This document shows, piece after piece, positions 17,321 through 26,188 of a DNA stretch of 64,000 nucleotides. Position numbers and translations under genes: made by a program. Within the stretch, counting starts at the first letter, position 1, and each line of letters begins with the position of its first letter. The notes beneath the pieces are model-generated. The model saw only the letters and a list, made by a program, of their open reading frames with translations, was not told the origin of the DNA and ran no database searches. The stretch comes from FEN-987 sp964598845 (GTDB lineage: Archaea; Thermoproteota; Bathyarchaeia; 40CM-2-53-6): NCBI GenBank assembly GCA_964598845.1, contig CAZRDM010000004.1:1-64000 (forward strand). Direction: 5' to 3'.

Positions 17321-18700
17321 TTGGGCTATGACGAGAACATACTTGATGTGATAGGTAACACTCCCTTGGTGATGGTAAACAAGGTTACCAATGGATTGCG
17401 TTGCCTTGTCCTAGCTAAGCTTGAATTTCTTAACCCAGGCGGAAGCGTGAAGGATCGCATTGGGGTTGCGATGATTGATGACGCGGAAAGAAAGGGATTC
17501 CTGAAGCCTGGCGGGACCATTGTGGAGCCTACTTCAGGGAACACAGGCATGGGGCTCCTCCTCGCCGCAGCGGTGAGAGGGTATAGGGCGTTATTCACTA
17601 TGCCTGACAAGATGAGCGAGGAGAAACGTAGGCTTCTTCGCGCTCTAGGAGGACGCGTTGTCATAACGCCAACGAACGTTCTACCCGACTCGCCGGAGAA
17701 CTATTACCAAGTTGCACGTCGAATAGCACCCGAAACGTCCAGTGCGTGCATGCTCGATCAATACACAAACCCGAACAACCCTCTGATCCATTATGACTAC
17801 TGGGCCTGAAATCTGGAGGCAGACTGAAGGAAAGGTGGATGTGATCGTTGCTGGAATGGGGACTGGAGGAACAATCACAGGATTGGGTAAGTATCTCAAG
17901 GAGAAGAAACCAGAAGTGAAGGTTGTAGACGTTGACCCGGAAGGCTGGATTCTTTAACTACGATTCTACGGGAGAGTGTTGCCGATTCACCCCTACAATG
18001 TCGAAGGAATCGGAGAGGATTTCATGCCCTGAACCCTTGTTCTGGATTGTGTGGATGAAGTCATCAGTGTAAGCGACAAGGACTCGTTTCTGATGGCTAG
18101 ACGTTTGGCCAGGGAGGAGGGTGTACTAGTTGGGGGTTCATCAGGTTCAGCCATGCTCGCGGCTCTTCAAGTTGCCAAGAAACTTTCGGAAGACGATGTG
18201 GTTGTTGTCATCTTACCTGACACGGGTCGGAACTATCTCAGCAAGATATACTCCGACGAATGGATGCTTGAATCAGGATACATAGAGGCGGAGAAGGAGC
18301 GGAAGATCGCCGTAGAGAGTATTCTGAAAGCAAAGCCTGACGCTGTTCCGGCCATAATATCCGTTTCTCTTAACGATGCGCTCACAAGAGCAGTCGAACT
18401 GATGCAGAGATATGATATATCCCAACTGCCGGTTCTTAAAGACGATCATCTTCTCAGCACTGTTCATGACGACACCATCATGAGGCGTCTTCTCACGAGA
18501 GAGGTCTCGTTGAGTCAGCCCGTCCAAGAAGTCATGGACGCTCCCCTACCCACAATTGAGGCAGATGCGGACGTGTCCGAACTATACAAGCGACTCACAG
18601 GGGACACAATGCGGTCGTTGTGACTCGAAATGGAAAGGCCATAGGCGTGTTGACGAAAATGGATGTGATAACACACACTCATCCCTCAGGACAACAGTAG
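17321..18700 (+). pseudogene. Disrupted cystathionine beta-synthase (PLP domain plus CBS pair)
   Basis: The first 160 codons are an intact start of a cysteine synthase/CBS fold with PLP lysine (NPGGSVKDRIG) and EPTSGNTGMG. Then come a frameshift near 17800 (continuing as TTGPEIWRQTEGKVDVIV and GMGTGGTITGLGKYL), a TAA at 17955-17957, a TGA at 18030-18032, an intact stretch with GGSSGSAML and two CBS-like repeats, and a frameshift near 18615 before the true end (GKAIGVLTKMDVITHTHP). The start is TTG. At least four lesions in one gene exclude simple sequencing error as the sole cause. Two related intact fold-type II enzymes occur at 53-55 kb. Confidence 0.9.
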
Positions 18701-18743
18701 GCATGAATTCACTTGATGAGCGAGCTTCTAGCGTCTTCTATCG

Positions 18744-19958
18744 TCAATGACTTGTTGAATTTGACGCTAGGTTCCTCAAGTTAGGTCTCGCTATCGCGAT
18801 GGCCAGAGCCAGTGCGGTAATGAGGATGAGTAACCCTACATAGAAGAGACTCGACAGACCGTATCGATCAAGCAGGTAGCCGCCGAGCAGGGGACCAATG
18901 ACTGTTCCCAAACTTATCACGACGCTGTACACTCCCATGGTGGTTCCACGTCCTCCCTCCGGGGCGAAATCGCCCAGAGTTGCAAGAGCGGCCGGGGCGA
19001 AAGCGAAACTTCCCACCCCGAAGACAGCGAGGAAAGGCGCCACAAGGACGAACTTCAGTCCACCCCTCAACATTGCGATGACTGTCGCAAACAAACCAAT
19101 GAGAGAAAGCATTCCAAGCATCATCAATCTCTCCCTCCCATATTTGTCGGAAAGGTGACCGAAGAAAGGTTGAGTCAACGCTAGAATCAAGACTATTCCG
19201 CTAAGGAAGAAACTTGTAAGCAGGGGTGAAGGACCTATCCTGGGTCCAAACGTTAACCCCGTTCCAACGAAGGTCGTCACGCATAACCATATTGGAAACA
19301 TCGCAGCCGCATGCCTGTTCCTGAGAAGAAAGCGTATTGTTACAAGCGGAGATAATGCGGGATGCTTGCGTTGGGGCTCCTGCTTGATTTTGAAATAGGC
19401 GAAGACGGCCGCGATGCCTACTAGGGCTGACCCGAGATAGAACGATGCAACCAAAGAGTTAGTTCGAGCCAGGAGACCGGCCATCAAGATGCCAGCGACG
19501 TAGCCACCTAGGTTTGAAAAATCATAGACACCCATTTCGCGGCCACGACTGGAGACCGTGCTCACATCTGTTACCATTGCCAGAGAGCTGACGATAATCA
19601 TCGCCGCTGCCACACCTTGTATGGCATGTATCACAATGAGGTACCAAACTTCATTGTTCAGTGTGAACGCAAACAGCGCCATGGTTGAGATTGTAAGGCC
19701 GATGTAGATCCATCTCCTTCTTCCGAATCGATCGGCCAATATTCCGATCCCCGGTCCTGATATTGTTTCAGCGACCGGATAAGCGGCTGCAATCAAGCCA
19801 ACCACAAAGTTAGACAATTCCTGTTTCGGAAGATAAATCGGGAGTGCGAAGAGGACGAGGCCGAAGCTGAAGCGCATTAGGAATACAGCGATGTAGAGGG
19901 GCGATGAGAAGAGGAGGGAAGCGGTGAATGACAGCTGCTTCGCGTAAATGTTTGACAA
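18744..19958 (-). CDS. MFS transporter
   Basis: A 404-residue, 12-helix transporter. The MFS loop motif GILADRFGRRRW lies between helices 2 and 3, with the related GHLSDKYGRERLM between helices 8 and 9, and the antiporter-like GPLLGGYLLDRYG near helix 11. The pattern is that of drug/H+ antiporters, but the substrate cannot be told. It is a single gene with about 500 bases of empty sequence upstream. Confidence 0.9.
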   Translation of the reverse strand: MSNIYAKQLSFTASLLFSSPLYIAVFLMRFSFGLVLFALPIYLPKQELSNFVVGLIAAAYPVAETISGPGIGILADRFGRRRWIYIGLTISTMALFAFTLNNEVWYLIVIHAIQGVAAAMIIVSSLAMVTDVSTVSSRGREMGVYDFSNLGGYVAGILMAGLLARTNSLVASFYLGSALVGIAAVFAYFKIKQEPQRKHPALSPLVTIRFLLRNRHAAAMFPIWLCVTTFVGTGLTFGPRIGPSPLLTSFFLSGIVLILALTQPFFGHLSDKYGRERLMMLGMLSLIGLFATVIAMLRGGLKFVLVAPFLAVFGVGSFAFAPAALATLGDFAPEGGRGTTMGVYSVVISLGTVIGPLLGGYLLDRYGLSSLFYVGLLILITALALAIAIARPNLRNLASNSTSH

Positions 19959-20387
19959 CCTCTCCTCTTTCTTGAGGTTGCGGCCTTTTGTATGAGGAGA
20001 TTTGTAAGGATTACACAGTGAGCTGTGGTCATTTCGTAATGGAAGCTACATTCGGTGGGCGCCTCTAGACTCGACCGGACAGAGGCCACTAAAAGAGAGC
20101 TTCGATAGCAGGGAGAGCTTCGCTCCCTAGTAGAAAGAAAGACGTTGGCTCTCATGTAGATGACAGGCTTGCCTAGGCGCTGCGGCACCATTGTGCAGAG
20201 GGTCGAGCGGCAGGGTACGACTTCTTGCATTTCCAAGCGTCCCTGCTATGGCGGCGTATTGCAGATCAACATATTGAGACTTCTATGTCGTACGACTTCC
20301 CCCATTAGTCCAACTTCGAATAACCAATTTTGAGGAGTCTTAATCCTCGGGGACACATGTTGGAAAAGTAGAACTTTCTCCAAACCA
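19959..20387. other. Intergenic region with no supported gene
   Basis: Frames on both strands are open for up to 119 codons, but none has a recognisable motif, start signal or family resemblance. I see no RNA gene or repeat here. Confidence 0.4.
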
Positions 20388-20457
20388 GTTTAAATGAAAC
20401 GCATGCAACACTCTGAGTGAAGCGGGATTAGAATACTGACTAGATTGGAGGAGGTGA
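20388..20457 (+). promoter_or_regulatory. TATA box and strong ribosome site of the micro-gene
   Basis: GTTTAAATG at 20388-20396 is a TATA-like element. GGAGGTGA at 20450-20457 is a perfect match to the archaeal anti-Shine-Dalgarno sequence and sits six bases before TTG at 20464. It is the best ribosome site I noticed in the window. Confidence 0.6.
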
Positions 20458-20463
20458 ATCGAG

Positions 20464-20541
20464 TTGCCGAAGAAGCGCAAGAAGGTCAAGATGAAGATAG
20501 CGGGCGAAACGAGCAAGGCTGAGGAGGAGGCTGCGGCGTAG
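20464..20541 (+). CDS. 25-residue micro-protein, lysine-rich then glutamate-rich
   Basis: A TTG-initiated ORF of 25 codons: MPKKRKKVKMKIAGETSKAE followed by EEAAA and TAG. The first half is strongly basic (PKKRKKVKMK), the second acidic. It has its own TATA-like promoter and a near-perfect Shine-Dalgarno at ideal spacing, and a T-rich stretch shortly after the stop. This combination is unlikely by chance for a random ORF. Function unknown; a nucleic-acid- or ribosome-binding peptide is one guess. Confidence 0.55.
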   Translation: MPKKRKKVKMKIAGETSKAEEEAAA

Positions 20542-20870
20542 GCTCTTTATCGCCTTTTGAACGCGGTCAAGACATCTTTCACCTTTCCGTGATTGTTCTC
20601 TGCATAATAGCTGCCTGGTAAGCTGGCACGTTGAGGCGTCTCCTGAAGCCCACGAATCGAAGACGAGACGAGGATAGCATCCTGCGGGAATTGCCCCATT
20701 GTCGTGCTGGGTATGTGATCCTTGTGCTGCTCTGTCGGCTTGAAAGCTACCTTATTCTTGCCCTACTCTCTTTGTTGGTAAACTTGCCCATGATGGACGA
20801 AACTAGCCCCGACAGGTAGGTAAACCGCATTTGCAAGGGTTTAATTATTTGTGAACGGAAGCCAAGAAGT
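20542..20870. other. Intergenic region, promoter of the CARF-like regulator at its end
   Basis: No convincing gene between the micro-ORF and 20870. A TATA-like TTTAATTAT at 20839-20847 is about 28 bases before the ATG at 20871, so the next gene is probably leaderless. Confidence 0.45.
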
Positions 20871-21530
20871 ATGCCGCTGAAAACGCTGCAGATAGCCGTT
20901 CTGGGGGGCAACGAGGACGCTGTCCTCGTGGGTTTGAGAAATTTCCCCGCCCACAAACTAAGCCTCATCTCGCCAACGGACTACACGGGTCAGGGTAACC
21001 AACTATCGGGAAGACTCAGGGACACGCTAAAGCTGGATGTGGATGTAGTGCAGGTGAAGGACTCGGCCATCCCAACCATGCTCGAAACCGTGGGACAGAT
21101 TGTTGGCAAGGAATCTGAGAATTTCCAAGACTTCCTGATCAATGTCGGTTCCGCCAGCAAGCACCTGACATGTGCCGGTGTAACGGCAGCGTTTGTGCAT
21201 GGCATCAAGGCTTTCGACGTGATGGACGATCAACTCGTGGTCTTGCCTGTAATGAAGTTCAGCTACACTCAAGCGATAACGGAACCCAAGATGGAGATCC
21301 TGCGGGCGATCGAAAGGGCCGGAGGGGATGTCGAGAGTCTCGAGAAGCTAAGTGAACTGTCAAATTACGGGAAACCTCTCCTGAGTTATCATATCAGAGG
21401 TTCTGAAGATGGTCGAGGGCTTGAAGCGCTCGGACTCATCGAGGTTGAACGCGGAAAACGAGGCAGACTCAGAGTGAAGCTTACGGCCCTTGGGCGTACG
21501 CTCCTATCAACGTCACCAGTTAAGAAGTAG
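20871..21530 (+). CDS. HFX_2341/DUF6293-type regulator (CARF-like domain plus winged helix)
   Basis: A 219-residue protein. Residues 1-140 look like a Rossmann-type sensor (IAVLGGNEDAVLVGL, then FLINVGSASKHLTCAGVTAAF), the layout of the CARF-like domain of Csa3 and HFX_2341 regulators. Residues 145-215 form a winged helix (ILRAIERAGGDVESLEKLSE, then HIRGSEDGRGLEALGLIEVERG). No CRISPR or cas gene is in the window, so it may sense another nucleotide or metabolite. It overlaps the convergent AbrB gene by 11 bases. Confidence 0.75.
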   Translation: MPLKTLQIAVLGGNEDAVLVGLRNFPAHKLSLISPTDYTGQGNQLSGRLRDTLKLDVDVVQVKDSAIPTMLETVGQIVGKESENFQDFLINVGSASKHLTCAGVTAAFVHGIKAFDVMDDQLVVLPVMKFSYTQAITEPKMEILRAIERAGGDVESLEKLSELSNYGKPLLSYHIRGSEDGRGLEALGLIEVERGKRGRLRVKLTALGRTLLSTSPVKK

Positions 21531-21711
21531 ACTGCCTAGTTTCCTTGGGATTTCCGTTCTTCTTCTTATGTATGATCTTCAGTCTACAGAATACTGCGTC
21601 GCCATCCTTGATTTCGAAGATCTTCCGAATTTCCTCAGGTATTGTTATCCGCCCGCCTGCTGTCACCTCGGCAAAGAACGGTATGTCGTCATCTGCGATT
21701 TCTGTTGGCAC
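21520..21711 (-). CDS. AbrB/SpoVT-family DNA-binding protein
   Basis: A 63-residue protein with one swapped-hairpin AbrB domain: FFAEVTAGGRITIPEEIRKIFEIKDGDAVFC-type sequence from residue 12 to 42, followed by a basic tail (HKKKNGNPKETR). In archaea these act as small transcriptional regulators or antitoxins. No toxin gene lies next to it. Confidence 0.85.
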   Translation of the reverse strand: MPTEIADDDIPFFAEVTAGGRITIPEEIRKIFEIKDGDAVFCRLKIIHKKKNGNPKETRQSTS

Positions 21712-21786
21712 TCAGAAAGCACCCGACACTCGTGGGAAGGACTCGACTAAAAAGAGTTGTTGAAGATGATTGCTCCAGTTCTCCCC

Positions 21787-22458
21787 CTATACTGAACTGC
21801 TCGGACACGCGATGTTGAGCGGACAGATGCGGCAGAGAGGTCTCGGTGCTCTGCAGATTTCTCGACCGAATGCGATTATGGAAAGGTGCAGTTGCAGTCT
21901 ATCGCGAGGAGGTATTAGGGCCTCCAAGCTAGCGCGAACCTTTTCGTAACTCGCCTTTCGCGGTGCAATTCCCAGTCGCTTTGAGACTCGTGCGATATGT
22001 GTGTCGACCGGGATTACGGGATGTTCTGCAATGAAGGCAAGCAGGATATCTGCTGTCTTTGGTCCAACTCCTGGTAGCGCAGTCAATTCTTGTTTGGCTT
22101 GCTCGTAGGGGAGTTCTAAGATGGGTGACAGTCGTCCATGATATCGTTCGAGGATGATTCTCGAAATCTCCTTGATCCTCGGCGCCTTCAATGTGTACAA
22201 TCCCGCGGAACGAATGCACTTCATCAAATCCCTAACATGTGCCTTCGAGAGGGCCTCGGGGTTAATTCTGTAGCGTTGGCTAAGCTTCTTCATCGCAGCC
22301 TCACTATTTCGGTCATTTGTGTTCTGTGATAGGATTGTGTGGATCAATGTCCTGAATGGTGATCTTGATTTCCAGACTTCCACCGGAAAGTGCTTTCCAA
22401 TGAGTGATAGCAGCATGTGTTGAGTCTTCGCATCTGTGAGCTTCAAAGAGCCGTTCAC
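21787..22458 (-). CDS. nth: Endonuclease III
   Basis: A 223-residue DNA glycosylase/AP lyase. The helix-hairpin-helix LPGVGPKTADILL includes the catalytic lysine, VDTHIARVSKRLG has the catalytic aspartate, and the C-terminus has the C-x6-C-x2-C-x5-C iron-sulfur loop (CRAPRPLCRICPLNIAC). It repairs oxidised pyrimidines. Single-gene unit with standard length. Confidence 0.95.
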   Translation of the reverse strand: MNGSLKLTDAKTQHMLLSLIGKHFPVEVWKSRSPFRTLIHTILSQNTNDRNSEAAMKKLSQRYRINPEALSKAHVRDLMKCIRSAGLYTLKAPRIKEISRIILERYHGRLSPILELPYEQAKQELTALPGVGPKTADILLAFIAEHPVIPVDTHIARVSKRLGIAPRKASYEKVRASLEALIPPRDRLQLHLSIIAFGREICRAPRPLCRICPLNIACPSSSV

Positions 22459-22612
22459 GGATTCCTGGATGATTGGCTGAGAGCCGCCTAAGGTTTTCGC
22501 TCAGCAAACTAGGAGGAAAGGCTACACAGAAACTACGCTTATGCCGCCTCCACTGAGGGCACAGTCTTTTAAGGAGTCCATTTTTCTAACAGATCCGAGA
22601 CGCCAAAGCAAC

Positions 22613-23986
22613 ATGAAATCGATCTTCCTAGTAGTGGTCTTGGTTCTCGGGTTAGCAATCGGTTTGCAACCCACCTCTTGCGCGGCTCAGGGTAGTGTCC
22701 TAGTTGTTCGCATAGATTCCGAGATCGCTGACCCCACTACCGAGCTGGTCACGCGTTCCATTCAAGAGGCTGAAGCAGGAGGCGCAAGGCTCGTGGTTTA
22801 TGAACTTAACACTCCCGGAGGCGAGCTTGATTCTGTCATGGATATTATGAATCGCTTCAATAATTCGCCTATCCCCGTCATCGTCTGGGTAGCCCCCTCT
22901 GGTGCAACAGCTTGGAGCGGCGGCACCTACATTCTGATAGCAGCTCATATCGCTGTCATGGCATCGGGAACCACAATTGGTTCCGCCCAACCGGTGTTGT
23001 CGACCGGTGAAGTCCTGAATCAATCGAAATACGTTAACGCTCTTTCAGGACTAATGCGCGACAACGCGCGGTTGCACAACCGAAATGAAACGGTTGCGCA
23101 GGAATTCGTAACTCAGAATATCAACCTTGGTCCGGAAGAAGCCCTAAGGCTTCATGTTATCGAGTTTGTCGCAGATAACCTGCAGAGTCTGCTGTTCCAA
23201 CTCGAACCTTACACCCTAATTCTTTCCAGAACCGAGGTGGGGACCTCTGTTTGGAGGCTGGTTCCGAGTAGTTCCGTTAGCGGTTTCGCCTACGCAAAAA
23301 GTCATGATTTTTCCGGCATTTCGCAAGCAGCCAAATACAATTACGATCCTGGAATAACCATTAGACTACTAGAGTTCTTATCGAATCCTCTCATCTCATC
23401 TGTGTTGTTCATCGTGGGCCTATATGCGATAATAATCGGGTTCAAGACACCAGGTTACGGCCTAGAGATTGCGGGCGGGTTCATGTTTTTCCTTGCGCTG
23501 GTAGGATTCGGAATCATTGGAATCAGCATAGCCGCAGCTCTCCTGTTCATACTTGGCACTATCCTCACTTTGATCGAGATCAAGACCCACCATGGTGTCT
23601 TTGCCTTGGCAGGTATCGGTATGATAATTCTAGGTAGCTTCTTGGCGTTCCCCCTGCCCGGTTGGGAGTTGCTTTCAGTCAAGGCTGTGGAGTCAGCAAG
23701 GCAGACGCTTATCGCTGTGGCTCTCGTCATGTCGGGAATCTTTGGTTTAGTGGTCTACAAGGTAGCTCAGGCAAGGCGCATGAAAGTGAAGGTCGGCCCT
23801 GAACAGTTACTGGGCAAGGTCGGCACAGCAATTTCCCCGCTTGAACCACGAGGCGAGATTAGGGTGGAAGCCCAGATCTGGAGGGCTGAGTCACTTGGAG
23901 GTCACGTGAAGCAGGGAGCGTCTGTGGAGGTAGTGGGCAGAGAGGGACTAATCTTAAGAGTGAAGCCGAGACAAACCCAGAACTGA
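22613..23986 (+). CDS. NfeD-type membrane-bound serine protease
   Basis: About 457 residues from ATG 22613, which gives a clean signal peptide (MKSIFLVVVLVLGLAIGLQ). A ClpP-like domain follows (LNTPGGELDSVMDIM, then SGATAWSGGTYILIAAH with the serine, then TTIGSAQPV), then four or five transmembrane helices, and an OB-fold NfeD domain at the end (GKVGTAISPL, then RAESLGGHVKQGASVEVV). It cleaves membrane proteins such as its stomatin partner, encoded 11 bases downstream. The reading frame also extends 24 codons upstream. Confidence 0.93.
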   Translation: MKSIFLVVVLVLGLAIGLQPTSCAAQGSVLVVRIDSEIADPTTELVTRSIQEAEAGGARLVVYELNTPGGELDSVMDIMNRFNNSPIPVIVWVAPSGATAWSGGTYILIAAHIAVMASGTTIGSAQPVLSTGEVLNQSKYVNALSGLMRDNARLHNRNETVAQEFVTQNINLGPEEALRLHVIEFVADNLQSLLFQLEPYTLILSRTEVGTSVWRLVPSSSVSGFAYAKSHDFSGISQAAKYNYDPGITIRLLEFLSNPLISSVLFIVGLYAIIIGFKTPGYGLEIAGGFMFFLALVGFGIIGISIAAALLFILGTILTLIEIKTHHGVFALAGIGMIILGSFLAFPLPGWELLSVKAVESARQTLIAVALVMSGIFGLVVYKVAQARRMKVKVGPEQLLGKVGTAISPLEPRGEIRVEAQIWRAESLGGHVKQGASVEVVGREGLILRVKPRQTQN

Positions 23987-23997
23987 AGGATGAATTA

Positions 23998-24840
23998 GTG
24001 GCCTTAGAGGATTTCATCACTCCGGAATTCATTGTCGGAATAATTCTTCTTCTATTCATCGTTATGATTGTCACATCTGGAATCAGAGTTATCAAAGAAT
24101 GGGAACGGGCTCCGGTCCTTCGTTTGGGACGTTATACTGGTATGAAGGGGCCCGGTCTCTTCTACATAATTCCGTTCGTCGACCGCATTCCTAACGTTGT
24201 GTCCATGCGCGTACAGACTGTTCCGTTCAGAACTGAGCAGACACTAACGAAAGATAATGTACCCGTCAATGTTGATGCGATAATGTTTTTTCAGGCCGTT
24301 GATGTGGAAAAGGTAATTCTAAACGTGGAGAGGTATCTTGACGCAACTACTCTAGCTGCTCAGACGACACTTAGAGAAGTCATCGGGAAAGTAACGTTGG
24401 ATGAGGTACTGATGGAACGTGAGAAGGTAGGAGTCGAGGCGCGAAACATAATCGATGAGAAGACGGAGCACTGGGGAATCAAGGTAAATTCAGTCGAGAT
24501 CAAGGACATAGCGATTCCCTCATTGCTCCAAGAAGCTATGTCGCGTCAGGCTCAGGCGGAACGGGAACGTAGAGCGAGAGTCACTCTAGCTATGGCCGAA
24601 TACGAAGCAGCTCAAAAGATGGTTGAGGCCGCCGATCTCTACCAGAAGAATATCCGAGCGTTGGAGCTTCGATGGATGAACATCCTCTACGAACTGGGGC
24701 TTCAAAGTAAGGGCACACTGATGCTGGTTCCAACAAATACCCCCATCGCTGGTGTTTCAATGGGATTCCCGCCACTCGGCATAACCAGCATTCAAGATCT
24801 TACTCAACAGAAGAAAGAGCAAAGTGAGACCAAGAAGTAG
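23998..24840 (+). CDS. Stomatin/SPFH-family membrane protein
   Basis: A 280-residue protein starting with GTG. One N-terminal membrane helix (FIVGIILLLFIVMIV-like) precedes the SPFH domain: IRVIKEWERAPVLRLGRYTG, RVQTVPFRTEQTLTKDNVPV, and the coiled-coil MSRQAQAERERRARVTLA. It pairs with the NfeD protease in the well-known two-gene operon for membrane quality control. Confidence 0.94.
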   Translation: MALEDFITPEFIVGIILLLFIVMIVTSGIRVIKEWERAPVLRLGRYTGMKGPGLFYIIPFVDRIPNVVSMRVQTVPFRTEQTLTKDNVPVNVDAIMFFQAVDVEKVILNVERYLDATTLAAQTTLREVIGKVTLDEVLMEREKVGVEARNIIDEKTEHWGIKVNSVEIKDIAIPSLLQEAMSRQAQAERERRARVTLAMAEYEAAQKMVEAADLYQKNIRALELRWMNILYELGLQSKGTLMLVPTNTPIAGVSMGFPPLGITSIQDLTQQKKEQSETKK

Positions 24841-24869
24841 AAGAAGAAAGAATCTCGATCGAACTTTGC

Positions 24870-25616
24870 CTAATGGTAAGTCTCCGCTACGTGGATTAAT
24901 TGGCTGATGCGGTGACGTATCGTTGGGTGGCGGTTCATTAGTGTGGAACCGGCCCCAAGAATCGATAGCGTCCCATAGGACGCCAGCTTGCTTCTTGGGA
25001 ATGCTTCGTAGATTTTTAGTAACGCAGATGCCAACGAGAGCGGTTTCCCAGTTGCCCTAGCCGCCTTTCGGTCAGCCACCATTTCTCGTTCTCTGTGAAA
25101 AGCAGCCTCGACTAGTCTAATGACTGGGTCGTGTGGTAGTACCATCTTGTAGGCCGTAACCATCGCCTTCAACCCCGTGTCGGAGTTCCTGATATGAGCC
25201 AACTCATGTGCCATGACCGCCTCAATCTCGTCTTTCCTCAAGAGGGAGAGAAGGCTCTCGGACATGACAACGATCGGCTTGTCAGTCTCAATGGCGAAAG
25301 AAACAGGGATATGGGTCTTGAAGAGCTGAAGTTCCGCGGAGGGAAGTCCCATCTGCTGTGAAAGCTGATGGAACGTTTTCTCAACATCGGCTTCGGGAGC
25401 ATGCAGATCCTTCACTTTGCTGAGCATCACTCTCGGCGAGGCCCGGCACAGAGACAGTGAAAGCGGAATTCCACTTGCAGTCGATATGAGGATTGCACGT
25501 CCGAAAACTGCTCGGACACCATAAGCCAGTTGATATTCGTAGAGTTCTGAAAAGGCGTAACAGAGAACGAGGCTTGTAGCGATGAATAGCCATAGAACAA
25601 TTGACGATAGCAGCAT
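24870..25616 (-). CDS. M48/M56-type zinc metallopeptidase, N-terminus frameshifted
   Basis: A 248-residue membrane peptidase. Two membrane helices are followed by HELAHIRNSD (zinc motif HExxH) and ERMVAD-like EREMVADRKA (third zinc ligand). The true N-terminus appears to lie in another frame, 25762 down to about 25655 (MTLGLLWGAYFGSLPTIVSI), which joins this frame if a run of five A near 25658 is shortened or extended by one base. So the gene is either frameshifted, uses ATG 25616, or carries a sequencing error. It follows a BlaI-type repressor gene by five bases, like blaI-blaR1 pairs. Confidence 0.8.
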   Translation of the reverse strand: MLLSSIVLWLFIATSLVLCYAFSELYEYQLAYGVRAVFGRAILISTASGIPLSLSLCRASPRVMLSKVKDLHAPEADVEKTFHQLSQQMGLPSAELQLFKTHIPVSFAIETDKPIVVMSESLLSLLRKDEIEAVMAHELAHIRNSDTGLKAMVTAYKMVLPHDPVIRLVEAAFHREREMVADRKAARATGKPLSLASALLKIYEAFPRSKLASYGTLSILGAGSTLMNRHPTIRHRISQLIHVAETYH

Positions 25617-25767
25617 GAGACCGAGGTTCCATGAACGCGCATGGGGGCTAGTGGTTTTTCTGAAAATGCGTAGAGTAATACAATGCTGATGAGTGGAAGC
25701 GCAATGGATACGATCGTTGGAAGGCTACCGAAGTATGCGCCCCACAGTAATCCCAAAGTCAAGTGGC

Positions 25768-26142
25768 TTACCTGCGTGCTCTCGCAACTTTTCTTTTCAG
25801 ATCCGTAATTTCTTCTTTGGAGATTTGCTCGAGACTATCATATATTGTAGGTACGATGGATGGTCCAAATGCGCTTACTAGCCTACTTAACGCTCTCTGT
25901 ACGAGGCTAGCTCTCGCGTCGACAGTGGGTGCGTAAGTGTAAACGTACTTGACGCCCCCGCGACCAAGCATTCTTGATCTTCTCACCAAACCCTTCCGAT
26001 ACAATCTGTCAAGAACGGTGCTCACGGTCGTGTAGGCCAACTGCCTCTTCTCACCAAGTTCCTTCAGTACGTCTCTCGCAGAGGCTTTCCCAAGCTTTTG
26101 GAGGACGCCTAGAATATCTGCTTGTAATTCGCCCAGGGACAT
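25768..26142 (-). CDS. BlaI/MecI/CopY-family repressor
   Basis: A 124-residue winged-helix protein: LQADILGVLQKLGKASARDVL, then the recognition helix LAYTTVSTVLDRLYRKGLVRR. The C-terminal half is a helical dimerisation region. In bacteria such repressors are cleaved after signalling by a BlaR1 peptidase; the downstream M48/M56 gene fits this arrangement. The start codon overlaps nothing, and a divergent gene (KptA) begins 47 bases away. Confidence 0.88.
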   Translation of the reverse strand: MSLGELQADILGVLQKLGKASARDVLKELGEKRQLAYTTVSTVLDRLYRKGLVRRSRMLGRGGVKYVYTYAPTVDARASLVQRALSRLVSAFGPSIVPTIYDSLEQISKEEITDLKRKVARARR

Positions 26143-26188
26143 TACGAGTTCGCGGAAGCTACTATTCCCGTAGTAGCTAGAAACTTCT

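Noticed and set aside
19877..20236. 119-codon minus-strand ORF upstream of the MFS gene
   Set aside because: It overlaps the MFS gene start in another frame and shows no protein-like pattern.
20631..20819. 62-codon ORF between the micro-gene and the CARF-like regulator
   Set aside because: No ribosome site or motif; it ends in the promoter region of the next gene.
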